12,662 bases of DNA from an uncultured Oscillospiraceae bacterium. GTDB lineage: Bacteria > Bacillota > Clostridia > Oscillospirales > Oscillospiraceae. The DNA lies in the NCBI GenBank assembly GCA_934546725.1, contig CAKTED010000014.1, positions 1 to 12,662 on the forward strand, given 5' to 3'. Both the position numbers and the translations under genes were made by a program. Under the pieces are notes generated by a model. It was not told the DNA's origin, did no database searches, and saw only the letters and a program-made list of their open reading frames with translations. Below are positions 1-7,981 of this stretch, one piece after another (the stretch's first letter is position 1; each line of letters opens with the position of its first letter).

Positions 1-1
1 T

Positions 2-529
2 CTCTTTGTGGAGCTTGGCTGCGGAAAGGGCAGCTTTACGGCAAAAACGGCTGCCGCCGAACCCGAAAGCTTCCTTGTGGCCGTCGAAAAGGTCCCGGAC
101 GCAATGATAATGGCCATGGAGAAGGCCGTCGCGGCAGAGCTTTCAAACGTCCGCTTCATCGACATGGACGCCGCCGGGATAAACGAGGTCTTCGCCCCCG
201 GCGAGCTTGACAGGATATATATAAATTTCTGCGACCCCTGGCCATCCAAAAAGCACGCAAAGCGCCGCCTCACCGCGCCCGGCTTTCTTGAGCTTTACAA
301 AACCGCGCTCCGCCCCGGCGGCGAGATCCACTTCAAAACCGATAATAACCCCCTCTTCAGATATTCCCTCGAGCAGTTCGAGGCCTGCGGCTACCTTCTC
401 CGCGAGGTCACCGAAAACCTGCACGAAAACGGCGAAAAGGGCATCATGACGGACTATGAGGCAAAGTTTCACGCCGAGGGCGTGCCCATCTGCCGCTGCG
501 TCGCCAGAAAGCCTGAGGATGCGCAATGA
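2..529 (+). CDS. trmB: tRNA (guanine-N7)-methyltransferase TrmB, 5'-truncated by window edge
   Basis: SAM-dependent enzyme that methylates N7 of G46 in the variable loop of tRNA, in the cytoplasm. The reading frame is open from base 2, so the start lies outside the window and only the C-terminal ~175 residues are seen. Visible are the SAM-binding glycine loop (ELGCGKGSF), the family signature NFCDPWPSKKHAKRRL, a TDN motif (FKTDNNPLF) that usually follows it, and the C-terminal TDYEAKFHAEGVPI block, all in the usual TrmB order. The stop codon TGA overlaps the ATG of the next gene (ATGA, 526-529), which indicates translational coupling with the exonuclease III gene. The fold family and function are secure from the motifs. 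What is missing is the N-terminal RNA-contacting extension, not the catalytic core. Confidence 0.95.
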   Translation, partial: LFVELGCGKGSFTAKTAAAEPESFLVAVEKVPDAMIMAMEKAVAAELSNVRFIDMDAAGINEVFAPGELDRIYINFCDPWPSKKHAKRRLTAPGFLELYKTALRPGGEIHFKTDNNPLFRYSLEQFEACGYLLREVTENLHENGEKGIMTDYEAKFHAEGVPICRCVARKPEDAQ

Positions 530-1281
530 GATTCATCTCGTGGAACGTGAACGGGCTGCGCGCCTGCATGCAGAAGGGCTTCATGGACTTTCTCTCTTCG
601 ATAAACGCGGATTTTTTCTGCCTTCAGGAAACAAAGCTCCAGCCGCATCAGATAGAGCTTGACCTGCCCGGCTATGAGCAGTTCTGGTTCTCCGCCGAAA
701 AGAAGGGCTATTCCGGCACTGCGATATTTGCAAAGCACGCGCCGCTGAGCGTCATAAACGGGCTGGGCTACCCTAAATACGACTGCGAGGGGCGCTGCAT
801 AACGCTTGAATACAGCGATTTTTACCTCGTCACCTGCTATACGCCAAATTCTCAGGACGGGCTGAAGCGGCTGGACTACCGGCTGGACTGGGAGCGCGAT
901 TTCCGCGCCCACCTCATGGCGCTCGACGCCGTCAAGCCCGTAATAGTCTGCGGGGACATGAACGTGGCCCACGAGGAGATAGACCTCAAAAATCCGCAGA
1001 CTAACCACATGAACCCCGGCTTTTCGGACGATGAGCGCCGCGCTATGAGCGAGCTGCTCGATTCCGGCTTTACGGACTCCTTCCGCTGGCTCTATCCCCA
1101 TCTTGAGGGAGCCTATTCCTGGTGGAGCTACCGCACCGCCGCGCGCTCGCGCAACGCGGGCTGGCGCATCGACTATTTTCTCGTCTCGGACAGACTTCGG
1201 GACAGCATTTCAAAGGCTTATATATGCAGCGAGATCCCCGGCTCGGACCACTGCCCCGTAGGACTGGATATGACATGGTGA
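526..1281 (+). CDS. exoA: Exodeoxyribonuclease III / AP endonuclease (ExoA/XthA family)
   Basis: A Mg2+-dependent DNA repair nuclease that incises abasic sites and has 3'-5' exonuclease and 3'-phosphatase activity in base excision repair. The 251-residue protein matches the size of B. subtilis ExoA. All expected active-site blocks are present: N7 in SWNVNGLRA, E35 in CLQETKL, Y105 in CYTPNS, D144/N146 in CGDMNVAH, D216 in RIDYFLVSDRL, and S240-D241-H242 in GSDHCPVGLD. The start is ATG 526, with a TGAGGAT ribosome-binding site 5-7 nt upstream. It overlaps the trmB stop by 4 nt, and its own stop overlaps the likely start of the dus gene by 7 nt, so the three genes form a tightly coupled translational unit. 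The family assignment is unambiguous; the choice of gene name between exoA and xth is convention. Confidence 0.96.
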   Translation: MRFISWNVNGLRACMQKGFMDFLSSINADFFCLQETKLQPHQIELDLPGYEQFWFSAEKKGYSGTAIFAKHAPLSVINGLGYPKYDCEGRCITLEYSDFYLVTCYTPNSQDGLKRLDYRLDWERDFRAHLMALDAVKPVIVCGDMNVAHEEIDLKNPQTNHMNPGFSDDERRAMSELLDSGFTDSFRWLYPHLEGAYSWWSYRTAARSRNAGWRIDYFLVSDRLRDSISKAYICSEIPGSDHCPVGLDMTW

Positions 1282-2246
1282 ACATAGCCGGAGTAAAAAT
1301 AGACGGCAGGCTCGTCCTTGCGCCCATGGCGGGAGTATCGGACGGCGGCTTTCGCGCCGTCTGCCGCGAACAGGGCGCCGCGCTGGCATACACGGAGATG
1401 GTGAGCGCCAAAGCGCTCGTATATCAGGACGCAAAAAGCAGAACTCTGCTCGAGCGAGGCCCCGGCGACTATCCCCTCGCCGCGCAGATATTCGGCAGCG
1501 AACCGGAAACGATGGCCCAGGCCGCCATAAAGGCGCACTCCGTCTGCGGCTGTGAGATCATCGACATAAACATGGGCTGCCCCACGGGCAAGATCGTGAA
1601 AAACGGCGACGGGAGCGCGCTCATGCGCTCGCCTGAGCTTGCCGGGCGCATCATCCGCGCCGTGGCCGACGCTTCGCCGGTCCCCGTCACGGTCAAGATA
1701 CGCAAGGGTTGGGACGGCGGCAGCGTGAACGCCGTGGAGCTTGCGCAGATTGCCGAGGAAAACGGCGCTGCAGCCATCGCCGTGCATGGCAGGACGCGCG
1801 CGCAGCTCTATTCCGGCCAGGCGGACTGGAACATCATCTCCGCCGTAAAAAAGGCCGTCCATATCCCCGTTATCGCAAACGGGGACATTTTCGAGCCGCA
1901 GGACGCCGAGCGCATTCTTCGCGTGACCGGCGCGGACCTTGCCATGATCGGGCGCGGGAGCATGGGCAACCCCTGGCTTTTCGCGCGCGGGAACGCAGCC
2001 ATTGAAGGCGCGGATATTCCCGCGCTCCCGCCGCTTTCGGCGCGCTGCGACGTTGCCGTTCGCCAGTTCGAGATATCCGCCGCAATGAAGGGCGAGCGCG
2101 TTGCGTGCCTTGAGGCGCGCAAGCATTACAGCTGGTACCTTCGCGGCGTACCGTACGCCACTTATTTCAAGGCTCAGATAGCAAAGCTTGAGACCATGGA
2201 GGACATATACCGCATAACCCGCGGGATAAAGGAAGAACTGAGGTGA
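1275..2246 (+). CDS. dus: tRNA-dihydrouridine synthase (Dus family, DusB-like)
   Basis: FMN-dependent enzyme that reduces uridine to 5,6-dihydrouridine in tRNA using NAD(P)H. The 323-residue product is a TIM barrel followed by a C-terminal helical tRNA-binding domain (from about residue 240). Seen are the N-terminal barrel strand LAPMAGVSD (FMN phosphate side), the catalytic loop INMGCPTGKIVKNGDGSALM with the proton-donor C102, VTVKIRKGW, VHGRTRAQLYSGQADW, IPVIANGDI and MIGRGSMGNPWLF (FMN-binding). The frame is open well upstream of base 1275, but that part only shadows exoA. ATG 1275 gives the standard family N-terminus (VNIAGVKIDGRLVLAPMAG) and overlaps the exoA stop by 7 nt; GTG 1278 is an alternative. 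No strong ribosome-binding site precedes it, so translation is probably coupled. It shares an RNA-modification theme with trmB two genes upstream. The DusB-like subclass is inferred from overall motif spelling. Confidence 0.94.
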   Translation: MVNIAGVKIDGRLVLAPMAGVSDGGFRAVCREQGAALAYTEMVSAKALVYQDAKSRTLLERGPGDYPLAAQIFGSEPETMAQAAIKAHSVCGCEIIDINMGCPTGKIVKNGDGSALMRSPELAGRIIRAVADASPVPVTVKIRKGWDGGSVNAVELAQIAEENGAAAIAVHGRTRAQLYSGQADWNIISAVKKAVHIPVIANGDIFEPQDAERILRVTGADLAMIGRGSMGNPWLFARGNAAIEGADIPALPPLSARCDVAVRQFEISAAMKGERVACLEARKHYSWYLRGVPYATYFKAQIAKLETMEDIYRITRGIKEELR

Positions 2247-2250
2247 GATA

Positions 2251-2850
2251 TTGACAAGAGAGGAAGAGGCCGGCATAATTTCCCGCGTTCTCGCCGGAGA
2301 CGCCAATGCCTTCGAGCCGCTTGTAACGGCCAATCAGAGCCGTGTATACAACCTTGCGCTGAAAATGCTTTCAAACCCGGAGGACGCCTGGGACGTTTCG
2401 CAGGAGGCGTTTATGAAGGCCTTCCGTTCGCTCAGAAGCTTCAAGGGAGAGAGCAGCTTCAGCTCATGGCTTTATCGCATAACCGCAAACATGTGCCTCG
2501 ATTTTCTGCGAAAAAGCAAAAAGCGCGCCGCCGCGTCCATCGTCTATCTCGACGATGACGATACGCAGCGCGAGCTTGAGCTTCCGGACGAGCGCTACTG
2601 TCCCGAAACGGAGCTTGAAAGGCGGGAGCTTCACCGCGCGGTGAGCTCTGCGCTCGGCGAGCTGCCGCAGGACATGCGCTCCGTTCTCGTTCTGCGCGAG
2701 GTCAGCGGCCTTTCATACGCCGAGATCTCCTCCATGCTCGGGCTGGAGTCCGGTACGGTCAAGTCCCGCATTTTCCGCGCGCGGGCAAAACTTGCAAAAG
2801 TTCTTGAGGAAAGCGGAAACTTTTTTGAAAAGCATGCGTCTAAAAGGTAG
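2251..2850 (+). CDS. ECF-type RNA polymerase sigma factor (SigW/RpoE-like)
   Basis: An extracytoplasmic-function sigma-70 family factor of 199 residues, the usual size. Residues ~20-90 form region 2 (AFEPLVTANQSRVYNLALKM, then DAWDVSQEAFMKAFRSLRSF with the core-binding and -10 recognition helices, ending LDFLRKSKKR). An acidic linker spans ~98-125, and residues ~130-185 form region 4 (LGELPQDMRSVLVLREVSG, helix-turn-helix SYAEISSMLGLESGTVKSRI). The start is TTG 2251, only 4 nt after the dus stop, preceded by AGGTGAG, which overlaps that stop. The partner anti-sigma gene begins 26 nt downstream, which is the standard arrangement for a membrane-stress regulator. It presumably reads envelope or redox signals through that partner. 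The regulon cannot be inferred from the window, and no autoregulatory promoter was recognised. Confidence 0.95.
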   Translation: MTREEEAGIISRVLAGDANAFEPLVTANQSRVYNLALKMLSNPEDAWDVSQEAFMKAFRSLRSFKGESSFSSWLYRITANMCLDFLRKSKKRAAASIVYLDDDDTQRELELPDERYCPETELERRELHRAVSSALGELPQDMRSVLVLREVSGLSYAEISSMLGLESGTVKSRIFRARAKLAKVLEESGNFFEKHASKR

Positions 2851-2876
2851 ACAGACAGGAAAGGAGAGTGATCGGC

Positions 2877-3716
2877 GTGTCCGAATGTGAAAAATACCGC
2901 GAGCTCATCAGCGCTTCCATAGACGGCGAGCTTGACGACGCCGACCGCGCCGCTCTCGAAAGGCACCTTGAAGCCTGCCCGGACTGCCGCAGGATAAGCG
3001 AGGCTTTTTCCGCGATAAGCGGCGGCATTCAGGCAGAGGAGGCAGTGCCGGACGGCTTTGCCGAGGGCACGATGTTCAAAATACGTCAGGAGGCCGCAAG
3101 GCCCACCGGCATAAAAAAATTTGTAAAGCTTTACGGCAGATACACCGGCATGGCGGCGGTTCTTGCGATCCTGCTGCTCGGCGGCGGCGTTTTCCGCGCA
3201 AGGCTTGACTCCGGTAACGGCACCGCGAACGAAACGTCCGCAGGCGGCGCGGCGTCATACTCCATGAATTCCATGGAGGCCGCCGACGAAATGCAGACGA
3301 AGAGCGTGGAGACCGCCGAGGCTGAGGACGGGGATGTGCAGCACAGTAACGACTTCGGCGTTACGAGCGACGCCATCACGGACAACTCGCTCGACGGGCT
3401 TGACGGCAGCTCCTACGGGGACGACCGCTCCTTTTCCGGCGCGCCCATGTTCATGATGTCCGCTCAGACACAGCGCGCGCCTGCCGAAATATACGCTTCA
3501 TACGGCTATGACGAAAGCTTTTACGGCGTGTATTATATATACGGAGACGTTCCGGCGGAGCTTGACGAATGCGAGGAGCTTTTTGTCTCCACGGGCGAGG
3601 CGCACTATAAGGTCCCGCTTGAAACGATCATTCAGCTTGAGGACTCCGGCGCTTTTTCCGATATACTTTACGACGATGCGGCCGCGCAATACGGACTCGT
3701 TATCGTTCTGAGCTGA
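2877..3716 (+). CDS. Membrane-anchored zinc-finger anti-sigma factor (zf-HC2 / ZAS type)
   Basis: Predicted partner and inhibitor of the ECF sigma factor encoded immediately upstream. The N-terminal ~45 residues carry the ZAS signature Hx3Cx2C (H30, C34, C37 in ERHLEACPDCRR) preceded by ISASIDGELDDADR, the usual sigma-binding zinc domain. A hydrophobic segment at ~90-106 (TGMAAVLAILLLGGGVF) is the single membrane helix. Residues ~107-279 would be extracytoplasmic and are rich in Ser, Asp, Glu and Tyr, with no fold I recognise. GTG 2877 is chosen because AAGGAGAG (2861-2868) lies 8 nt upstream; an in-frame GTG at 2868 would overlap that site. The gene ends just before a strong terminator, closing the operon. 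Sigma binding is inferred from family and position, and the signal sensed by the outer domain is unknown. Confidence 0.9.
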   Translation: MSECEKYRELISASIDGELDDADRAALERHLEACPDCRRISEAFSAISGGIQAEEAVPDGFAEGTMFKIRQEAARPTGIKKFVKLYGRYTGMAAVLAILLLGGGVFRARLDSGNGTANETSAGGAASYSMNSMEAADEMQTKSVETAEAEDGDVQHSNDFGVTSDAITDNSLDGLDGSSYGDDRSFSGAPMFMMSAQTQRAPAEIYASYGYDESFYGVYYIYGDVPAELDECEELFVSTGEAHYKVPLETIIQLEDSGAFSDILYDDAAAQYGLVIVLS

Positions 3717-3724
3717 AAATTTTC

Positions 3725-3765
3725 ATGCCGGATCAGGGTCCGTTCCCCGATCCGGCATTTATTTT
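3725..3765 (+). terminator. Intrinsic terminator of the trmB...anti-sigma operon
   Basis: An inverted repeat 9 nt after the anti-sigma stop codon. ATGCCGGATC (3725-3734) pairs perfectly with GATCCGGCAT (3749-3758), and GGG/CCC extends the stem inward past one mismatch. It is followed by a T-rich run (TTTATTTT). This is a classic Rho-independent terminator closing the left-hand operon. The following small gene has its own ribosome-binding site. Confidence 0.88.
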
Positions 3766-3782
3766 GAAAGGATTGATCTGTA

Positions 3783-4235
3783 ATGGCTGAAAAAATGACT
3801 CCCGAAACCGCCGCCTACCGCCTCTTCGATCAGGGCTTCGACTGCGCCCAGGCGGTCTTTGCCCACTTTGCCGACGATCTTGACATGGAAGAGGAGGACG
3901 CCCTGAAGCTCGCCTCGGCCTTCGGCGGCGGCATCGGCGGCAGTGGAAACGTCTGCGGCTGCGTCACCGGAGCGCTTATGGCGCTGGGCATGAAGTACGG
4001 CTTCTGCGAGGAGGGCGACAGCGTGGGCAAAAGCACGATGAACGCCAAAGCCCGCGATTTTATGGCAAGGTTCAGGGAGCGCTGCGGCGCCGTTACCTGC
4101 CACGAGCTGCTTGGGCTTGACGTATCCGACCCGGAGCAGGCGGCTCAGGTCGCCGAGCAGGGACTCATTCCCGCCCGCTGTCCCGGCTTCGTCACGGCGG
4201 CCTGCGATATTCTGGACGAGATGCTCGAGGATTGA
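3783..4235 (+). CDS. C_GCAxxG_C_C family cysteine-rich protein
   Basis: A 150-residue soluble protein of the C_GCAxxG_C_C family (putative redox or metal-binding protein, often near redox genes in anaerobes). The family pattern is seen as C21 in QGFDCAQAV, the glycine-rich turn AFGGGIGGSGN, CGCVTGALMALGMKYG (C58, C60; the usual A is V here), and then C101, C106, C133 and C141. No signal peptide or membrane helix is visible. ATG 3783 is preceded by AAAGGA about 11 nt upstream. The gene sits alone between the operon terminator at 3725-3765 and a repeat-filled gap, so context gives no functional hint. The molecular function of the family is not established as far as I know. The assignment rests on the cysteine spacing and the GGG...CGxxxGAxxALG core. 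Confidence 0.88.
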   Translation: MAEKMTPETAAYRLFDQGFDCAQAVFAHFADDLDMEEEDALKLASAFGGGIGGSGNVCGCVTGALMALGMKYGFCEEGDSVGKSTMNAKARDFMARFRERCGAVTCHELLGLDVSDPEQAAQVAEQGLIPARCPGFVTAACDILDEMLED

Positions 4236-4242
4236 CGCGGAA

Positions 4243-4610
4243 GCAGTACCGTGCGCAATGGGGTGCGGTGTGACGTGGACGCGGAGACCCGCCACTTCCG
4301 TCATTCAGAGGGGTACGAAGTACCCCGTGGAATCCCCCGGTCAGGGGCAGCAGCCCAATCGTGGACGCGCGAGGGTCACAAGTTTCCACCGTCATCCTCG
4401 CGCAGCGGGGATCCCACACGGAGACTTGGAGCAGTACGACAACGTGGACGCGGAGACCCAAAGTCTCCGTCATTCAGAGGCCGAAGGCCGTGGAATCCCC
4501 AACGGAGGGGTAACGCAGTACGACACCGTTACCTGTACGAACCAGGAGCGCGAGAATGACAGCAGGATTTGGGGGATTCTTCGGTCGCTGACGCTCCCTC
4601 TGAATGACGG
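4243..4610. repeat. Decayed ~84-nt tandem repeat with variable-stem hairpins
   Basis: This gap holds no credible gene. It consists of at least three, probably four, degenerate units. The 18-mer beginning ACGTGGACGCGGAG occurs at 4273 and again at 4442 (169 nt apart), with a partial copy CGTGGACGCG at 4360. CGTCATTCAGAGG occurs at 4299 and 4468, also 169 nt apart, with a diverged copy at 4390. GCAGTACGAC occurs at 4431 and 4515. A further copy is inverted: CCCTCTGAATGACG at 4596-4609. Between the TCATTCAGAG and GGAATCCCC blocks each unit carries a short hairpin of different stem sequence, for example GGGGTAC-GAA-GTACCCC at 4310-4326. It resembles the dispersed GTCATTC...GAATCC repeats common in gut Firmicutes. 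Confidence 0.75.
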
Positions 4611-4660
4611 AAAAAAATCTTTCGCCGCTCCCTATGAATAGCAGCAGCTTCCAAACACAC

Positions 4661-4705
4661 AAAAAAACGCAGCGCGGCTCGATGAAGAATTTCATCGAGC
4701 CGCGC
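4661..4705 (-). terminator. Intrinsic terminator of the mntP-ATPase operon (possibly bidirectional)
   Basis: A perfect 15-bp stem: 4672-4686 pairs with 4691-4705 around a GAAT loop. Read on the - strand it lies 17 nt beyond the ATPase stop codon and is followed by a run of seven U (A-run 4661-4667). On the + strand it is followed by AATTTTCAT, so it may also stop weakly in that direction and separate the two convergent transcription units. Confidence 0.9.
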
Positions 4706-4722
4706 AATTTTCATACCGCTAT

Positions 4723-7356
4723 TTACTTTCCAAGCTTCCGCTGAACAAGCTTTACAAGCTCCACAATGGGGATGACGAGCGCGCCAAGGACTATCGCGAT
4801 AAGGTATTCGCCAAGCTCAACGCTCGTGAAGTCAAAGGCGTTTGCCAGGAACGGAACCTCGCAGACAAGCGTGGTGGCCACCAGGGAGCCAAGCGCCGCC
4901 CAAAGGAGCATTTTGTTGCTGGAGCCAAGGCGGAATATGCTCTGCCGCTGCGAGCGCATGTTCAGGCTGTGGAATATTTCCGCCATGGAAAGCGTAAGAA
5001 ACGCCATAGTTGTTCCGTCCGCGCTGTTCGTTATCGCCCATGTGCCGCTCTCAACATAGTGACCGATGAAATATGAGACCATCGTGAGCAGCGTGAGCAG
5101 AACGCCCTGGTAGCCTATATCGAAGCCCATTCCGCCGGAGAAGATGCCCGCGCGGGCGTCTCTCGGCTTTCTGCGCATGATATTCGGCTCGGCGCGCTCC
5201 ATTCCGAGCGCAAGCGCCGGGAAGCAGTCCGTCACGAGGTTTATCCACAGCAGGTGAACCGGCTTGAGTATCGTAAAGCCCATGAGTGTGGCGGCAAATA
5301 TGCTCAAAACCTCGCTCATATTTGAACCAAGCAGGAACTGGATCGCCTTGCGGATATTATCATATATCCTTCTGCCCTCCTCCACCGCTCCTACGATGGT
5401 GGCAAAGTTATCGTCCGCAAGCACCATATCCGCCACGTTTTTCGTAACGTCTGTGCCCGTAATGCCCATGCCGACGCCGATATCGGCGCTTTTGATGGAC
5501 GGCGCATCGTTCACGCCGTCGCCCGTCATCGCGGTAACGTAGCCCGCACCGCGCCATGCGTTTACTATGCGGGTCTTATGCTCCGGCTGGACGCGCGCGT
5601 AAACGCTTATTTCCTTAAATTTCTTTGCAAACTCCTCGTCGCTCATCTCGCCAAGCTGCGCGCCGGTGACGGCATACGTCCCGTCCGCGAGGATGCCAAG
5701 CTCCTTTGCAATGGCGACGGCGGTATCGATATGGTCGCCGGTTATCATTATCGGGCGTATGCCCGCCTCGCGGCACTCGGCTATGGCCGCCTTCACCTCG
5801 GGACGAACGGGGTCTATCATGCCGCCGAGGCCGATAAAGCAGAGGTCCTGCTCCAGCTCGTCCGGCTCGCAGGCCTTCGGCATGCCGTCAAGTATTTTTT
5901 CGGCGCAGGCCAGAACGCGCAGCGCCCTGTCGGCCATGGCCTTGTTGTGCACCATGATCTCCATGCGCAGCTCCTCGGTCATGGGAACGACCTTACCGTC
6001 CCTGACGCAGCTTGTGCAGCGGTCCACAACGACGTCCGGCGCGCCCTTTGTGAACTGGATATAGCCCTTATCCGTTTTGTGGATGGTGGACATCATCGTT
6101 CTGCCGGAATCGAACGGCGCCTCGCCGCAGCGCGGCATTTTCTCCTTGAGGAGATTCTTATCAAGCCCAAGCTTTGCCGACCACGCCACGAGCGCGGCCT
6201 CCGTCGGCTCGCCGGTAACGTTGCCGTCGGCATCCAGCTCCGCGTCGCTGCAAAGTGCCATCGCGGCGGCAAGATGCTTTTCATCTTCGCCGTAGAAGTC
6301 CACCACGGTCATTTTGTTCTGCGTGAGCGTGCCGGTCTTATCCGAGCAGATCACCTGCGCGCAGCCGAGCGTTTCAACGGCCGTCAGGCGGCGGATAATG
6401 GCGTTTCGCTTCGACATGTTCGTAACGCCTATGGAGAGCACCACCGTAACGACGGCGGCCAGGCCCTCGGGAATGGCCGCAACGGCAAGGGACACGGCTA
6501 TCATGAACGAATTGAGCGCCAGCTCAAAGCTGAAGCTGCCCGCCTTGATGATCTGCACGGCAAAAACGATGACGCAGATGCCCAGCACGAGCCAGGTAAG
6601 TATTTTTGAAAGCTGGTTGAGCTTTATCTGGAGCGGGGTCTCGCCGTCGCTCGCGTTTTGCAGCGCGTCGGCTATCTTGCCCATCTCCGTGCTCATACCG
6701 GTGTCGGTAACGACGGCCCTTCCGCGGCCGTATACGACCGTACTGCCCATGTAGAGCATATTCTTTCTGTCGCCGAGCGAAACGTCCTTCTCCCCGTCGC
6801 GAAGATTTATCATGTCGATAAATTTCGACACGGGGACGGACTCGCCGGTAAGCGCGGCCTCCTCCGCCTTGAGGCTCGCGCTTTCAAGAAGCCTCGCGTC
6901 CGCCGGTACGGCGTCCCCGGCCTCAAGGAGGATAACGTCGCCGACGACGAGCTCCTCGCTCGGAATTATCGTCACCCTGCCGTCGCGCAGTACCTTAGAC
7001 GTTGCCGCCGACATCTCCTGCAGCGCCTCAATGGCCTTTTCGGCCTTGCTCTCCTGATAAACGCCCAGAACGGCGTTTACGATCACGACGGCTATTATGA
7101 TAATGGCGTCGGCAAAGCTGTCGTTTTCCACAACGGCAAGAACGCCGCTTATAACCGCCGCAACGATGAGTATGATTATCATCGGGTCGGCAAGCTGCTC
7201 CATAAATCGGCGCACGAGTGACTTTCCCTTTGCCGCCTCAAGCCGGTTCCTGCCATATTTTTCAAGCCGGCTCTTCGCCTCGGCGCTCGAAAGGCCCTCT
7301 TCGGTCGTTCCAAGCTCCTCGAGCACGCTGTTCTTTTCCTCGCAATAGTAGCGCAT
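4723..7356 (-). CDS. Cation-transporting P-type ATPase (SERCA/PMCA-like; probable Mn2+/Ca2+ exporter)
   Basis: An 877-residue P2A-type ATPase that uses ATP to pump divalent cations across the cytoplasmic membrane. Order: N-terminal cation-ATPase domain (1-~65), first membrane pair, actuator domain with TGES (170-173), M4 with PEGL (296-299), phosphorylation site CSDKTGTLTQ (D339), nucleotide-binding domain with FTKGAPD, hinge TGDGVNDAPS (611-620), then M5-M10. Positions equivalent to both SERCA calcium sites are acidic or amide: E297 (M4), N679 and E682 (M5), N706 and D710 in NLVTDCFPALALG (M6), E793 (M8). The start at 7356 has an AGGAGG ribosome-binding site. The gene begins 14 nt after the mntP stop and therefore lies behind the same Mn2+ riboswitch, so Mn2+ export is likely by inference. 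Lactococcal YoaB is a known precedent for a P-type ATPase behind this riboswitch class. Substrate selectivity cannot be read from the sequence. Confidence 0.93.
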   Translation of the reverse strand: MRYYCEEKNSVLEELGTTEEGLSSAEAKSRLEKYGRNRLEAAKGKSLVRRFMEQLADPMIIILIVAAVISGVLAVVENDSFADAIIIIAVVIVNAVLGVYQESKAEKAIEALQEMSAATSKVLRDGRVTIIPSEELVVGDVILLEAGDAVPADARLLESASLKAEEAALTGESVPVSKFIDMINLRDGEKDVSLGDRKNMLYMGSTVVYGRGRAVVTDTGMSTEMGKIADALQNASDGETPLQIKLNQLSKILTWLVLGICVIVFAVQIIKAGSFSFELALNSFMIAVSLAVAAIPEGLAAVVTVVLSIGVTNMSKRNAIIRRLTAVETLGCAQVICSDKTGTLTQNKMTVVDFYGEDEKHLAAAMALCSDAELDADGNVTGEPTEAALVAWSAKLGLDKNLLKEKMPRCGEAPFDSGRTMMSTIHKTDKGYIQFTKGAPDVVVDRCTSCVRDGKVVPMTEELRMEIMVHNKAMADRALRVLACAEKILDGMPKACEPDELEQDLCFIGLGGMIDPVRPEVKAAIAECREAGIRPIMITGDHIDTAVAIAKELGILADGTYAVTGAQLGEMSDEEFAKKFKEISVYARVQPEHKTRIVNAWRGAGYVTAMTGDGVNDAPSIKSADIGVGMGITGTDVTKNVADMVLADDNFATIVGAVEEGRRIYDNIRKAIQFLLGSNMSEVLSIFAATLMGFTILKPVHLLWINLVTDCFPALALGMERAEPNIMRRKPRDARAGIFSGGMGFDIGYQGVLLTLLTMVSYFIGHYVESGTWAITNSADGTTMAFLTLSMAEIFHSLNMRSQRQSIFRLGSSNKMLLWAALGSLVATTLVCEVPFLANAFDFTSVELGEYLIAIVLGALVIPIVELVKLVQRKLGK

Positions 7357-7370
7357 CGATCTTCCTCCTT

Positions 7371-7958
7371 TTATATGATTCCTGTAACGAATATTTCTAT
7401 CCCTATCGCAATGAGAATAACGCCGCCAAGGATCTGCGCCTTATTTGAAAGCTTCATGCCGAACCTTCTGCCGATGGCAAGCCCGGCCATGCAGATAAAG
7501 AACGTGACCGCGGCAATGATGAGCGACGCCGCCAGCGCCGTAACCCAGTCATATTCCGCGATGGTAAAGCCGACGGATAGCGCGTCTATGGATGTCGCCA
7601 CGCCCTGCACGAGCAGCGTCCACAGGCCAATACATGTCCTGCCGCCGTCATTCTCCGTTCTTTTTCTGACGCCCTCAACGAGCATCTTCCCGCCGATAAA
7701 GCCGAGCAGTGCGAGCGCTATCCACGGTATAGCGCGCTCAAAAGCGCTGAAATACCGAGCTATGGTATGCACGCACAGCCATCCGAGCATCGGCATAAGC
7801 GCCTGAAAGCCCGCAAACGTACCGGCAATACCAAGCACCTTGCTCTTTCGCATCCCCGGCTCGTTCAGTCCGTTTGCCAGGGATACGGAAAAAGCGTCCA
7901 TTGCAAGTCCCGCTCCAAGCAGTATGCTGTTGAAGAAGAACATGAAGCCCCATTCCAT
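7371..7958 (-). CDS. mntP: Manganese efflux pump MntP
   Basis: A 195-residue inner-membrane Mn2+ exporter with six predicted helices in two homologous halves. Each half carries the characteristic aspartate motif: GLAMDAFSVSLANGL (D21) in helix 1 and GVATSIDALSVGFTIA (D125) in helix 4. The glycine-rich helix ALLGFIGGKMLVEG (~84-96) is also typical. Three successive ATGs (7964, 7961, 7958) follow GGAGG (7966-7970). The third is chosen because it is 7 nt from the ribosome-binding site, whereas the first is only 1 nt away. The gene is first in an operon with the P-type ATPase and is preceded by a yybP-ykoY Mn2+ riboswitch with terminators, so it should be expressed when cytoplasmic Mn2+ is high. 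Family assignment is firm. Confidence 0.94.
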   Translation of the reverse strand: MEWGFMFFFNSILLGAGLAMDAFSVSLANGLNEPGMRKSKVLGIAGTFAGFQALMPMLGWLCVHTIARYFSAFERAIPWIALALLGFIGGKMLVEGVRKRTENDGGRTCIGLWTLLVQGVATSIDALSVGFTIAEYDWVTALAASLIIAAVTFFICMAGLAIGRRFGMKLSNKAQILGGVILIAIGIEIFVTGII

Positions 7959-7981
7959 CATCATTCCTCCAGGCTACCGAC

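Noticed and set aside
4111..4641. Open frames on both strands through the 4236-4671 gap
   Set aside because: They run through the tandem repeat, have no ribosome-binding site or recognisable domain, and the translation follows the repeat units.
5578..6609. A 343-codon open frame on + opposite the P-type ATPase
   Set aside because: It is antisense to a complete, motif-rich ATPase; the His/Arg/Ala-rich translation is typical of a complementary-strand shadow in GC-rich DNA.
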